Below, piece by piece: positions 10,695-21,359 of a stretch of 26,859 nucleotides of DNA (positions within the stretch are counted from its first letter, which is position 1; every line of letters begins with the position of its first letter). The notes under the pieces are model-generated. The model was not told the origin of the DNA. It did no database searches and was given only the letters and a program-made list of their open reading frames with translations. The stretch comes from Neocallimastix lanati (nom. inval.). Taxonomy: Eukaryota > Neocallimastigomycota > Neocallimastigomycetes > Neocallimastigales > Neocallimastigaceae. The stretch spans positions 1-26,859 of the forward strand of contig JACVTC010000460.1 in NCBI GenBank assembly GCA_016946835.1, given 5' to 3'. The position numbers and the translations under genes are program-made.

Positions 10695-11488
10695 TTTTAA
10701 CTATTTAAATAAATATTTTGATATATATTTAAATGAATATATATTAATTAATTAAATAAATATTTTGTTATATATATAAATGTATATATAATAATTATTT
10801 AAATAAATATTTTGATATATATATTAATGAATTTATAATAACTAATTAAATAAATATTTTGATATATATTTAAATGTATATAATAATTATTTAAATAAAT
10901 ATTTTGATATATATATTAGTGAATATATAATAATTATATAAATAAATATTTTGATATATATATTAGTGAATATATAATAATTAATTAAATAAATATTTTG
11001 ATATATATATTAGTGAATATATAATAAATAATTAAATAAATATTTTGATATATATTTAAATGTATATAATAATTATTTAAATAAATATTTTGATATTTAT
11101 TTAAATGTATATAATAATTATTTAAATAAATATTTTGATATATATATTAGTGAATATATAATAAATAATTAAATAAATATTTTGATATATATATTAGTGA
11201 ATATATAATAAATAATTGAATAAATAATTTGATATATATATTAGTGAATATATAATAAATAATTAAATAAATATTTTGATATATATATTAATGAAAATAT
11301 AATAATTAATTAAATAAATATTTTGATATATATATAAATGTATATATATTAATTAATTAAATAAATATTTTGATATATATTTAAATGAATATATATTAAT
11401 TAAATAAATAAATATTTTGATATATATATTAATGAATATATATTAATTAATTAAATAAATATTTTGATATATATATTAATGAATATTT
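10695..11488 (+). repeat. 47-bp tandem array, forward orientation, about 17 copies
   Basis: AAATAAATATTTTG recurs, ending at about 10720, 10767, 10814, 10861, 10906, 10953 and 11000 and onward, at 45-48 bp steps. The rest of each unit is ATATATATTA(A/G)TGAATATATA followed by ATAATTAATT. Two sub-variants, TTAGTGAATATATAATAA and TTTAAATGTATATAATAATT, are interspersed. The array runs directly into the AAAAT block. Inverted copies form the array at 16560-17125. Confidence 0.9.
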
Positions 11489-12480
11489 AAATAAAGAATA
11501 AAATAAAGATAAAATAAAATAAAGAATAAAATAAAGATAAAATATAATAAAGAGAAAAAAAATAAAATAAAAAAAATAAAATAAAATAAAGAATAAAATA
11601 AAGAATAAAATAAAAAATAAAATAAAATAAAGAATAAAATAAAAATAAAGAATAAAATAAAAATAAAGAATAAAATAAATCAAAATAACATAAAATAAAA
11701 TAAAGAATAAAATAAAGAATAAAATAAAATAAAAAATAAAATAAAATAAAGAATAAAATAAATCAAACCAACATAAAATAAAATAAAGAATAAAATAAAG
11801 AATAAAATAAAGAATAAAATAAAAATAAAATAAAATAAAATAAAATAAAAAAGAAATAAAATAAAATAAAATAAAGAATAAAAAGAAATAAAATAAAAAT
11901 AAAATAAAATAAAATAAAATAAAAATAAAATAAAATAAAATAAAAAATAAAATAAAAAAGAAATAAAAAAAAAATAAAGAATAAAATAAAATAAAAAATT
12001 AAAATAAAATAAAACATAAAGAATAAAATAAAATAAAATAAAGAATAAAAAAGAAATAAAATAAAATAAAGAATAAAAAAGAAATAAAATAAAATAAAGA
12101 ATAAAATAAATCAAAATAAAGAATAAAATAAAATAAAAAATTAAAATAAATCAAAATAAAGAATTGAATGAAATAAAAAATTAAAATAAAATAAAATAAA
12201 GAATTGAATAAAATAAAATAAATAATGAAATATAAAATAAAATAAAACATAAAAAATAAATAAAAAATAAAATAAAAAAAATAAAATAAAACATAAAGAA
12301 TAAAATAAAATAAAACATAAAGAATAAAATAAAATAAAACATAAAGAATAAAATAAAATAAAGAATAAAATAAAATAAAACATAAAGAATAAAATAAAAT
12401 AAAGAATAAAATAAAATAAAACATAAAGAATAAAATAAAATAAAACATAAAGAATAAAATAAAATAAAATAAAACATAAA

Positions 12481-12600
12481 GAATAAAATAAAATAAAATA
12501 AAATAAAGAATAAAATAAAATAAAATAAAATAAAGAATAAAATAAAATAAAATAAAATAAAGAATAAAATAAAATAAAATAAAATATAGAATAAAATAAA
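12481..12600 (+). repeat. 27-bp higher-order repeat within the AAAAT block
   Basis: GAAT recurs at 12481, 12508, 12535 and 12562, each followed by four AAAAT-type steps and AAA, giving an exact 27-bp period. A comparable run lies at about 12745-12860. Confidence 0.8.
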
Positions 12601-14717
12601 ATAAAATAAAATAAAATAAAATAAAATAAAATAAAAAATAAATCAAAATAAAATAAAATAAAGAATAAAATAAATCAAAATAAAATATAATAAAGAATAA
12701 AATAAATCAAAATAAAATAAAATAAAAAATAAAATAAAATAAAATAAAGAATAAAATAAAATAAAATAAAATAAAGAATAAAATAAAATAAAATAAAATA
12801 AAGAATAAAATAAAATAAAATAAAATAAAGAATAAAATAAAATAAAATAAAATAAAGAATAAAATAAAATAAAATAAAATAAAATAAAATAAAATAAAAT
12901 AAAATAAAATAAAATAAAATAAAATAAAAAATAAATCAAAATAAAATAAAATAAAGAATAAAATAAATCAAAATAAAATATAATAAAGAATAAAATAAAT
13001 CAAAATAAAATAAAATAAAAAATAAAATAAAATAAAATAAAGAATAAAATAAAAAAGATATAAAAAAAAATAAAGAATAAAATAAAAAAGATATAAAAAA
13101 AAATAAAGAATAAAATAAAAAAAAATAAAGAATAAAATAAAATAAAATAAAGAATAAAAGAGAAATAAAATAAAATAAAATAAAATAAAATAAAGAATAG
13201 AATAAAATAAAATAAATAATAAAATATAAAGAAATAAAATAAAACATAAAAAATAAATAAAAAATAAAAAAAAAAAAAAATAAAACATAAAGAATAAAAT
13301 AAAGATAAATAAAATAAAATAAAGAATAGAATAAAATAAAATAAAGAATAAAATATAAAGAAAATAAATAAAAAAAATAAAATAAAACATAAAGAATAAA
13401 AAAAAAAATAAAATAAAACATAAAGAATAAAAAAAAATAAAATAAAACATAAAGAATAAAAAAAATAAAATAAAACATAAAGAATAAAAAAAATAAAATA
13501 AAACATAAAGAATAAAAAAAAATAAAATAAAACATAAAGAATAAAATAAAATAAAGAATAAAATAAAATATAATAAGGAATAAAATAAATCAAAATAAAA
13601 TATAATAAAGAATAAAATAAATCAAAAAAAATAAAATAAAAAAAAAATAAAATAAAACATAAAGAATAAAATAAAGATAAATAAAATAAAATAAAGAATA
13701 GAATAAAATAAAATAAAGAATAAAATATAAAGAAAATAAATAAAAAAAATAAAATAAAACATAAAGAATAAAAAAAAATAAAATAAAACATAAAGAATAA
13801 AATAAAATAAAATAAAATAAAATAAAATAAAATAAAATAAAATAAAATAAAATAAAATAAAATAAAATAAAATAAAATAAAATAAAATAAAATAAAAAAT
13901 AAATCAAAATAAAATAAAATAAAGAATAAAATAAATCAAAATAAAATATAATAAAGAATAAAATAAATCAAAAAAAATATAATAAAGAATAAAATAAATC
14001 AAAAAAAATAAAATAAAAAAAAAATAAAATAAAACATAAAGAATAAAAAAAAGATAAATAAAATAAAGAATAAAATATAAAGAAAATAAATAAAAAAAAT
14101 AAAATAAAGATAAATAAAATAAAATAAATAAAATAAAATAAAGAATAAAATAAAATAAAATAAAGAATAAAATAAAGATAAATAAAATAAAATAAAGAAT
14201 AGAATAAAATAAAATAAAGAATAAATAAAATATAAAGAAATAAAATATATCATAAAAAATAAATAAAAAATAAAATAAAAAAAAATAAAATAAAACATAA
14301 AGAATAAAATAAAGATAAATAAAATAAAATAAAGAATAAAATAAAAATTAAAATAAAATAAAAAAGAAATAAAATAAAACATAAAAAATAAAATATAAAG
14401 AAATAAAATATATCATAAAAAATAAATAAAAAATAAAATAAAGAATAGAATAAAATAAAACATAAAGAATAAAATAAAACATAAAGAATAAAATAAAGAT
14501 AAATAAAATAAAATAAAGATAAATAAAATAAAATAAATAAAATAAAATAAAGAATAAAATAAAATAAAATAAAGAATAAAATAAAGATAAATAAAATAAA
14601 ATAAAGAATAGAATAAAATAAAATAAAGAATAAATAAAATATAAAGAAATAAAATATATCATTAAAAAATAAATAAAAAATAAAATAAAAAAAAATAAAA
14701 TAAAACATAAAGAATAA

Positions 14718-15045
14718 AATAAAGATAAATAAAATAAAATAAAGAATAGAATAAAATAAAATAAAGAATAAAACAAAGATAAATAAAATAAAATAAAGAA
14801 TAGAATAAAATAAAATAAAGAATAAAACAAAGATAAATAAAATAAAATAAAGAATAGAATAAAATAAAATAAAGAATAAAACAAAGATAAATAAAATAAA
14901 ATAAAGAATAGAATAAAATAAAATAAAGAATAAAACAAAGATAAATAAAATAAAATAAAGAATAGAATAAAATAAAATAAAGAATAAAACAAAGATAAAT
15001 AAAATAAAATAAAGAATAGAATAAAATAAAATAAAGAATAAAATA
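14718..15045 (+). repeat. 54-bp higher-order repeat within the AAAAT block
   Basis: The rare C in GAATAAAACAAAGATAAA recurs at 14774, 14828, 14882, 14936 and 14990, exactly 54 bp apart. The 54-bp unit equals two 27-bp sub-units, one marked by AAAACAAAG and the other by GAATAGAATAAAAT. A preceding unit without the C starts at about 14718. Confidence 0.85.
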
Positions 15046-16118
15046 AAATAAAATAAAGAATAAAATAAAATAAAATAAAGAATAAAATAAAATAAAATAA
15101 AGAATAAAATAAAATAAAATAAAGAATAAAATAAAATAAAATAAAGAATAAAATAAAAAAGAAATAAAATAAAATAAAAAATAAAATAAAATAAAATAAA
15201 AAATAAAATAAAATAAAATAAAATAAAAAATAAAATAAAATAAAATAAAATAAAATAAAGAATAAAATAAAAAAGAAATAAGAATAGAATAAAATAAAAT
15301 AAAGAATAAAATAAAGATAAATAAAATAAAATAAAGAATAGAATAAAATAAAATAAAGAATAAAATAAAATAAAATAAAGAATAAAATTAAATAAAATAA
15401 AATAAAATAAAATAAAATAAAATAAAGAATAAAATAAAATAAAATAAAATAAAAAATAAAATAAAATAAAATAAAATAAAAAATAAAATAAAATAAAATA
15501 AAATAAAAAATAAAATAAAATAAAATAAAATAAAGAATAAAATAAAGAATAAAATAAAATAAAAAATAAAATAAAGAATAAAATAAAATAAAAAATAAAA
15601 TAAAATAAAATAAAATAAAATAAAAAATAAAATAAAATAAAATAAAATAAAATAAAGAATAAAATAAAAAAGAAATAAGAATAGAATAAAATAAAATAAA
15701 GAATAAAATAAAGATAAATAAAATAAAATAAAGAATAGAATAAAATAAAATAAAGAATAAAATAAAATAAAATAAAGAATAAAATAAAATAAAATAAAGA
15801 ATAAAATAAAAAAGAAATAAAATAAAATAAAGAATAAAATAAAATAAAATAAAATAAAAAATAAAATAAAATAAAATAAAATAAAAAATAAAATAAAATA
15901 AAATAAAATAAAGAATAAAATAAAGAATAAAATAAAATAAAAAATAAAATAAAATAAAATAAAATAAAAAATAAAATAAAATAAAATAAAATAAAATAAA
16001 AAATAAAATAAAATAAAATAAAATAAAATAAAGAATAAAATAAAAAAGAAATAAAATAAATAAAATAAAATAAAGAATAAAAAAAAATAAAATAAAAAAT
16101 AAAACGAAAAATAAAAAC

Positions 16119-16536
16119 ATTTAATGACTATTTTTTTTTTAAGGAATATATTATTTTTAGCAATACTTTTTTTATTTAAAAGAATAATTTTTTTTAAATA
16201 ATATTTTATTCTTTTAAATAATATTTTATTTGAAGTTTATTTTAAAGTATCATTTTTTTTTTATTATTAAGAATATTTTTTTTTTTTAGGTATAGGTACT
16301 TTTTTTAAATACAAATATTTTTAAGACTTTTTTAATTTTTAAATATAAGAATATATATATATTTTATTATTTAAATATTTTTATTGAATATTTTATTTTA
16401 TATTTATTTATTTATTTTTTTTTAAAATAAAAATAAATAAGAAAAAAAAAAAAAAAAAAAAAAAAAACTTTAATACTAATTTAACATTATTTATTAAAAC
16501 TGCTTATTTATTAATTCAATTATTAAAAATTTAGTT
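16119..16536. other. T-rich spacer with A26 homopolymer
   Basis: Non-coding sequence in which the strand bias switches abruptly from A-rich to T-rich at the right edge of the AAAAT block. It includes ATATTTTATTCTTTTAAATA-type repeats near 16199-16230 and an A26 run at 16442-16467. Confidence 0.7.
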
Positions 16537-16556
16537 AGCCACATTTTTCGAAATAC
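16537..16556 (-). repeat. solo end of the GTGGC foldback family
   Basis: AGCCACATTTTTCGAAATAC is an inverted copy of the ATTTCG..ATGTGGCT end found at 8424, 9390 and 10074. No partner end is visible nearby, so it is a solo terminus or relic, lying directly at the edge of the inverted 47-bp array. Confidence 0.45.
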
Positions 16557-16559
16557 TAT

Positions 16560-17125
16560 AATTCCATATTCATTAGTATATTAAAATATTTATTTATATT
16601 ATTAATATATATTCATTAAAATATATAATAAATAATTTATTTATATTATTAATATATATTCATTAAAATATATAATAAATAATTTATTTATATTATTAAT
16701 ATATATTCATTAAAATATATAATAAATAATTTATTTATATTATTAATATATATTCATTAAAATATATAATAAATAATTTATTTATATTATTAATATATAT
16801 TCATTAAAATATATAATAAATAATTTATTTATGTTATTAATATATATTTATTAAAATATATAATAAATAATTTATTTATATTATTTATATATATTCATTA
16901 AAATAGATATTAAAATATTTATTTATATTATTAATATATATTCATTAAAATATATATCGAAATATTTATTTAAGTAATTAATAAATATTCATTAATATAT
17001 ATATCAAAATATTTATTTAAGTAATTAGTAAATATTCATTAATATATATATCAAAATATTTATTTAAGTAATTAATATATATTCATTAATATATATATTA
17101 AAATATTTATTTAAGTAATTATTTT
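16560..17125 (-). repeat. 47-bp tandem array, inverted orientation, about 12 copies
   Basis: ATTCATTAAA recurs at 16611, 16658, 16705, 16752 and 16799, exactly 47 bp apart, with nearly identical copies. The last four units (16960-17120) contain ATATATATCAAAATATTTAT and AAGTAATTAATA. Reverse-complemented, these read as the GATATATAT / AATAAATATTTTG unit of the array at 10695-11488, so this is the same family on the other strand. Confidence 0.88.
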
Positions 17126-17335
17126 ATTTTTTTTATTCTTTATTTTATTTTATCTTTATTTTATTCTTTATTTTATTTTATTTTTTTTATTTTTTATTTT
17201 ATTTTTTTTTTATATTCTTTATTTTATTTTATTTTTTATTATATTATTTTTTATTTCTTTTTTATGTTTTATTTTATTTATTTTTTATTTTATTTATTTT
17301 TTATTTTATTTTATTTATTTTTTATTTTATATTTT
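17118..17335 (-). repeat. TTTTA simple-sequence block
   Basis: T-rich pentameric sequence with TTCTTTATTTTATTTTATC words, the reverse complement of the AAAAT / AAAGAAT block at 11489-16118. It abuts the inverted 47-bp array, so both repeat families occur together in both orientations. Confidence 0.85.
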
Positions 17336-17644
17336 TATATTACAATTTTTTTTATATTTTGATTTATTTAATTAGAAATTGCTTTAAAGAAAATATTTTA
17401 TTGTATTAAAAAAAAAAAAAAAATAAATAATTTATTAGTTAAAAATTAAAATAATAAATAATTAATCTTATAAATATTAATAACTATTAATTGAATATAT
17501 ATAAATTATTTGATGGATGATATAATCCATTAAATTAAAAATTTAATATTATAAATAAATTTTTATTAAACATAAAAATATATCAAAACAATTTTTTCTT
17601 AAAATATTATTTAATTTTAATATGATTAACATAAATTAAAGATA
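17336..17644. other. AT-rich spacer
   Basis: Non-coding AT-rich sequence with an A16-type run near 17409. No motif or open frame is recognised. Confidence 0.65.
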
Positions 17645-18180
17645 AATTATCCTATGATAATTTCATTTTTTTATGTAAAAATCATTTATAGTTCATGTGG
17701 AAAACATAAATAAATGACAAAATAGCATATGATTTTACATAATTTTATGAAAATAAAGCATTATTTTTCATGTGGAAAACATAAATAAATGACAAATTAT
17801 CATATGATTTTTACATAATTTTATGTAAAAAACATTAATTTTTCATGTGAAAACATAAATTAATGACAAAATATCATATGATTTTTACATAATTTTATGT
17901 AAAAAAACATTAATTTTTCATGTGAAAAACATAAATTAATGACAAAATATCATATGATTTTTACATAATTTTATGTAAAAAAACATTAATTTTTCATGTG
18001 AAAAACATAAATTAATGACAAAATATCATATGATTTTTACATATTTTTATGTAAAAAAACATTAATTTTTCATGTGAAAAACATAAATTAAAGACAAACT
18101 ATCATATGATTTTTACATAATTTTATGTAAAAAAACATTTATTTTTCATGTGAAAAACATAAATTAATGATAAAAAAAAT
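17645..18180 (+). repeat. 76-bp satellite with two palindromes per unit
   Basis: CATATGATTT recurs at 17726, 17801, 17875, 17951, 18027 and 18103 (74-76 bp apart). A diverged first unit starts near 17649 and a decayed last unit ends near 18180. Each unit has a 24-bp inverted repeat with 11-base arms TTTTTACATAA / TTATGTAAAAA (for example 17958-17981) and a 16-bp one, TTTTTCATGTGAAAAA (for example 17990-18005). The outer units vary: in the first ones the second motif reads TTCATGTGGAAAAC. It is not a CRISPR array, because the whole period is repeated and there are no unique spacers. Confidence 0.9.
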
Positions 18181-18454
18181 TAATGATGAAATATCAAATG
18201 ATGATTTATATAATTTAATATAAGAAAACAAATAAAATTATATTTTATTTTTTTATATTTAATTGCAATTATTTTAAATTATATAATTATTAATAGATTA
18301 GTATGTTGTTTGAATAATACTAATCAATATTAAAAATTTAAAAATTTTTTATATTTATATTTATTTTTTATTTTATATTTTATATTAGATTTTAATTTAT
18401 TTTAAATTATTACTTAGATTTTAATTTACATTAGAATAAAGTTAATTAATTAAA
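18181..18454. other. AT-rich spacer
   Basis: Non-coding AT-rich sequence between two tandem arrays, with a TTAGATTTTAATTTA motif present twice near 18385-18430. Nothing else is recognised. Confidence 0.6.
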
Positions 18455-18830
18455 TTTATAATGATTAAATAATTAATAACATATAATTATGATATTATAA
18501 AATTTATATTTTTAATTTTATAATGATTAAATAATTTATAACATATAATTATGATATTATAAAATTTATATTTTTAATTTTATAATGATTAAATAATTAA
18601 TAACATATAATTATGATATTATAAAATTTATATTTTTACTTTTATAATGATTAAATAATTAATAACATATAATTATAATATTAATAAAATTTTATTATTT
18701 AATAATGATTAAATAATTAATAAAATTTACTATGATATTAGAGAAATTTTTATTTTTAATTAAATAATTATTAAATAATAAATAATATATCATTATTATT
18801 TATATTTTTAATTTGATAATGATTAAATAA
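18455..18830 (+). repeat. 62-bp tandem array, about 6 copies
   Basis: ATGATTAAATAATT recurs at 18461, 18523, 18585, 18647 and 18705, with more decayed copies up to about 18830. Units carry AACATATAATTATGATATTA and TAAAATTTATATTTTTAATT. The central copies are almost identical; the right-hand copies drift in length and sequence. Non-coding. Confidence 0.85.
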
Positions 18831-20898
18831 TAAATAAAATATATATATAATATTATTAAAATTCACATTTTTAATTAAAATATAATTTTTAAATAAAATT
18901 TAAATTTATATTTTAATAATTAATTATATATTATATTGTGAAGTATATATAATTATATTGATAATAAATATTATTTGCAATATATTAAATTTTAAATAAA
19001 ATATTACAATTTTTAAATAATAATTTACTTAATCTCAATGATAGTATATAAATACAGCTATTATTTTATTAATAAAAATTTAAATTATATTATAAATGAT
19101 ATGAACAATTAAATTTTAAAATTATTAAAAATATTTATTTTATTTGTTTAATTATTAGTAAAAAAGAATAATAAGAATATTACATTATACATATGGAAAA
19201 ATTTATAATATTAAAATTTAATATAGAAGATAAAAAAAAAAATTTTTTTTATATATTTATATAAAATAAATAAAAATATTTAATTTTTTTTTTTTAATTT
19301 AAAATTTTGTTATTTTTTGTTTTAATGTATAAATTAAAAAAAAAAAATGAAAGTTTATTTTAAAATATAATGTATATATATAAAAAATTTTTTTTTATAT
19401 TCAGGTATATATAAAAATTGAAATTTTTTATTTTTAATTAGTTCAGAATTATTTTATTTTTACTATTAATGTATAAAAAAATAAACATAAAAATAATTAT
19501 TTATATTTTAAATTAATAATAATAAATTTAAAAATTTATAAAAAAATAATTTTATGTAAATAATGTATATTATTAAATTATGTTTTAAGTGGTAAAATGA
19601 TATAAATTTATATTAATATATAAATATAATTATTTTTTTAGAATATAAAATTTAAATGATTTTTCAATTTAAAATTAAATACTTTATATAAAAATTTCAA
19701 TTAATATATAATATTAATTTAAATAAATTTAAAATTTAATAGTATAAGATTACTTCTATTTAAATTTAATATTAAATATTATTATATTATTATTAAAATA
19801 TTTTATTTATTATAGTATATTTTTAGTAATTAGTATTAACGTTTGAATATAATAATCTTGATAGATTACTATAAATATTAAAATATTTCGTTTTTAAAAA
19901 ATATAATTATTCGTATAAAATAATATATATATTATTTTTATTATTTATTTTATTTATTTTCTAAATAAAAAGAAAATAAATTGCAATAAAAAATATTTAA
20001 AAGAATTAATAATTGAAATATTTTTTTATAAAGGAAAGTATTTATTAAAAAAATTAATAAAAAAAAAAATATTAATATAATTAAATTAATTTAAAAATTC
20101 AATTATCGAATATTTTTAGTTTTATAATTAATAAAGAAATATATTTAATATATTTTAAATTGATTTATTAAAATTAGTATTTTCATTTTAATTTATATTT
20201 TATCAATAATAATTTCAATTATTTTAAATTTCAAATTATAAATTTAGAAAATTGTATATATATATTAAATTATTATTATAATGGAAAGGTATAAAATTAT
20301 TTATATTATTACAGTTTATTAGATTTTAAAAATATATAATTTTTGATTAATATAATAAGTTTTTATTTATATAAAATACTTTCAAGTATAAAATTAAGAA
20401 AATTTATTTTCAATTATGAACAAAATATTAATATTTAATTTAATAAATAAAAATAAGATTTATTTAAAATTTATTGTTAAATTTAAGGCTAATAATTTTT
20501 ATTTTATAATTAAAATGATTAATATTTTGTTATTAAAATAAAAACAAATAACTTTTAAGATTATTTAATATTTAAAATTGAAATAAAATTATTTAAATAT
20601 AAATTAATTTAAAAAATAAAGAAAATTTAGTTTAAATGAAATTTATAAATTTGTTAAAAATTTTCCAATATAAGAGTAAAACGGATTCATTGAAAAAATA
20701 AAATTAGTCTAACTAATTTAAAAAATTAAATTATTTTATAAGAAAGAAATAAAAATAAAAAATAAAGATAAATTTAAATTATTATTTATTTAAAAAGTAT
20801 GAATAAAAAAGAAAATAATATAAATTATAAAGGAATTTTATTTGTTTAATTAAAGAGATAAAAAGAACAAAAAAAAAGAAATAAAAAATCTTTTTAAA
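18831..20898. other. 2-kb AT-rich intergenic region
   Basis: Nothing recognisable: no sustained open frame, no array, no structured RNA signature. Isolated GC-bearing words such as GAGTAAAACGGATTCATTG (20674-20692) stand out only against the background. Confidence 0.7.
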
Positions 20899-20908
20899 AT
20901 CACGTGAT
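20899..20908. promoter_or_regulatory. ATCACGTGAT palindrome (E-box / CDEI-like)
   Basis: A perfect 10-bp palindrome containing CACGTG, two bases left of the telomere-like tract. In yeasts, bHLH proteins of the Cbf1 type bind RTCACRTG sites at promoters and centromeres. Whether a homologue acts here is unknown. It stands out because G/C is so scarce around it. Confidence 0.35.
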
Positions 20909-20910
20909 AA

Positions 20911-20932
20911 GGGGTTAGGGGTTAGGGTTAGG
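20911..20932 (+). repeat. telomere-like tract (TTAGGGG / TTAGGG)
   Basis: Reads as GGGGTTA, GGGGTTA, GGGTTA, GG: about three and a half telomere-type units mixing seven- and six-base forms. It is too short to be a functional chromosome end and is interstitial here. With the G-rich strand as the + strand, a telomere with this polarity would lie to the right. The same tract type recurs at 20965, 23625 and 24546, always followed by TTTTAAA. Confidence 0.85.
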
Positions 20933-21003
20933 TTTTAAACGTTATAATTTTATTTAATAAAATAGGGTTAGGTTTTAAACGTTATAATTTTATTTAATAA
21001 AAT
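20924..21003 (+). repeat. 40-bp tandem duplication starting in telomere repeat
   Basis: Two perfect 40-bp copies (20924-20963 and 20964-21003). Each begins AGGGTTAGG, continues with TTTTAAACGTTATAATTTTA and ends TTTAATAAAAT. The second copy leads into the 3' flank of the minus-strand gene. Because each copy starts with a telomeric seed, the shorter one can be read as a strongly 5'-truncated insertion of the same element end, or as a simple slippage duplication. Confidence 0.9.
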
Positions 21004-21359
21004 TAATCAAAATAGTTAATACATTATTAATGTATATATAATTACATGGAATCATGACTACATGACTTTGAGTAATTTAATACAAATTTTTAATAAGAAG
21101 AAAAAATTCAGTAAAATAGTAAAGTAAATATTTAAAGAGTTTAAGATTTTAAGGAAGAAAAATTATTCTTTTTTAATAAAGTAAATGATTAATTAAAGTA
21201 ATTCTAATTAAGAATTTTTTTTTAATAGTTATCTAAAAGAATATAAAGTTTTTATAATCTAGTAGAATATTTTAAAATAAAATTTATAAAGAAATTAAAT
21301 TTTTAGTTTGTTCGTAAAGTAAGTATATTTAATTAAGACTGAAATCGTATGAAATATAT
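21004..21359 (-). other. 3' flank of the minus-strand gene
   Basis: About 350 bp of AT-rich, non-coding DNA downstream of the stop codon, reaching the telomere-seeded 40-bp repeat. No second ORF, and no reverse transcriptase or endonuclease fragment, can be read in it. AATAAA on the minus strand overlaps the stop codon, but in this composition it is not informative as a polyadenylation signal. Confidence 0.6.

Larger units (their letters stand above)
11489..16118 (+). repeat. 4.6-kb AAAAT simple-sequence block
   Basis: The + strand is built almost wholly from AAAAT pentamers interspersed with AAAGAAT, AAATC, AAACAT and AAAGATAAAT variants. C and G are nearly absent and A far exceeds T, so the strand asymmetry is extreme. 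Higher-order structure is visible as 27-bp units, 54-bp units and copies about 390-420 bp apart. The complementary strand gives long frames of F, I, L, Y, S and V only, which are translations of a simple repeat, not genes. A-rich asymmetric tracts exclude nucleosomes and resemble origin or matrix-attachment DNA in some yeasts. No such role is shown here. Confidence 0.95.

Noticed and set aside
14348-16120. 590-codon open frame on the minus strand, and many similar ones at 11447-14708
   Set aside because: The products consist almost only of F, I, L, Y, S and V because they are translations of TTTTA repeats. Several frames are open at once over the same DNA, with no start context or domain. They are simple-sequence artefacts.
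17645-18180. CRISPR-like spacing of palindromic repeats
   Set aside because: The entire 76-bp period is repeated, so there are no unique spacers, and the context is eukaryotic.
20674-20692. GTAAAACGGAT shared with 23970 and 24900, suggesting another 929-bp unit left of the seeds
   Set aside because: Similarity does not extend beyond about 12 bases on either side, so a third copy cannot be supported.
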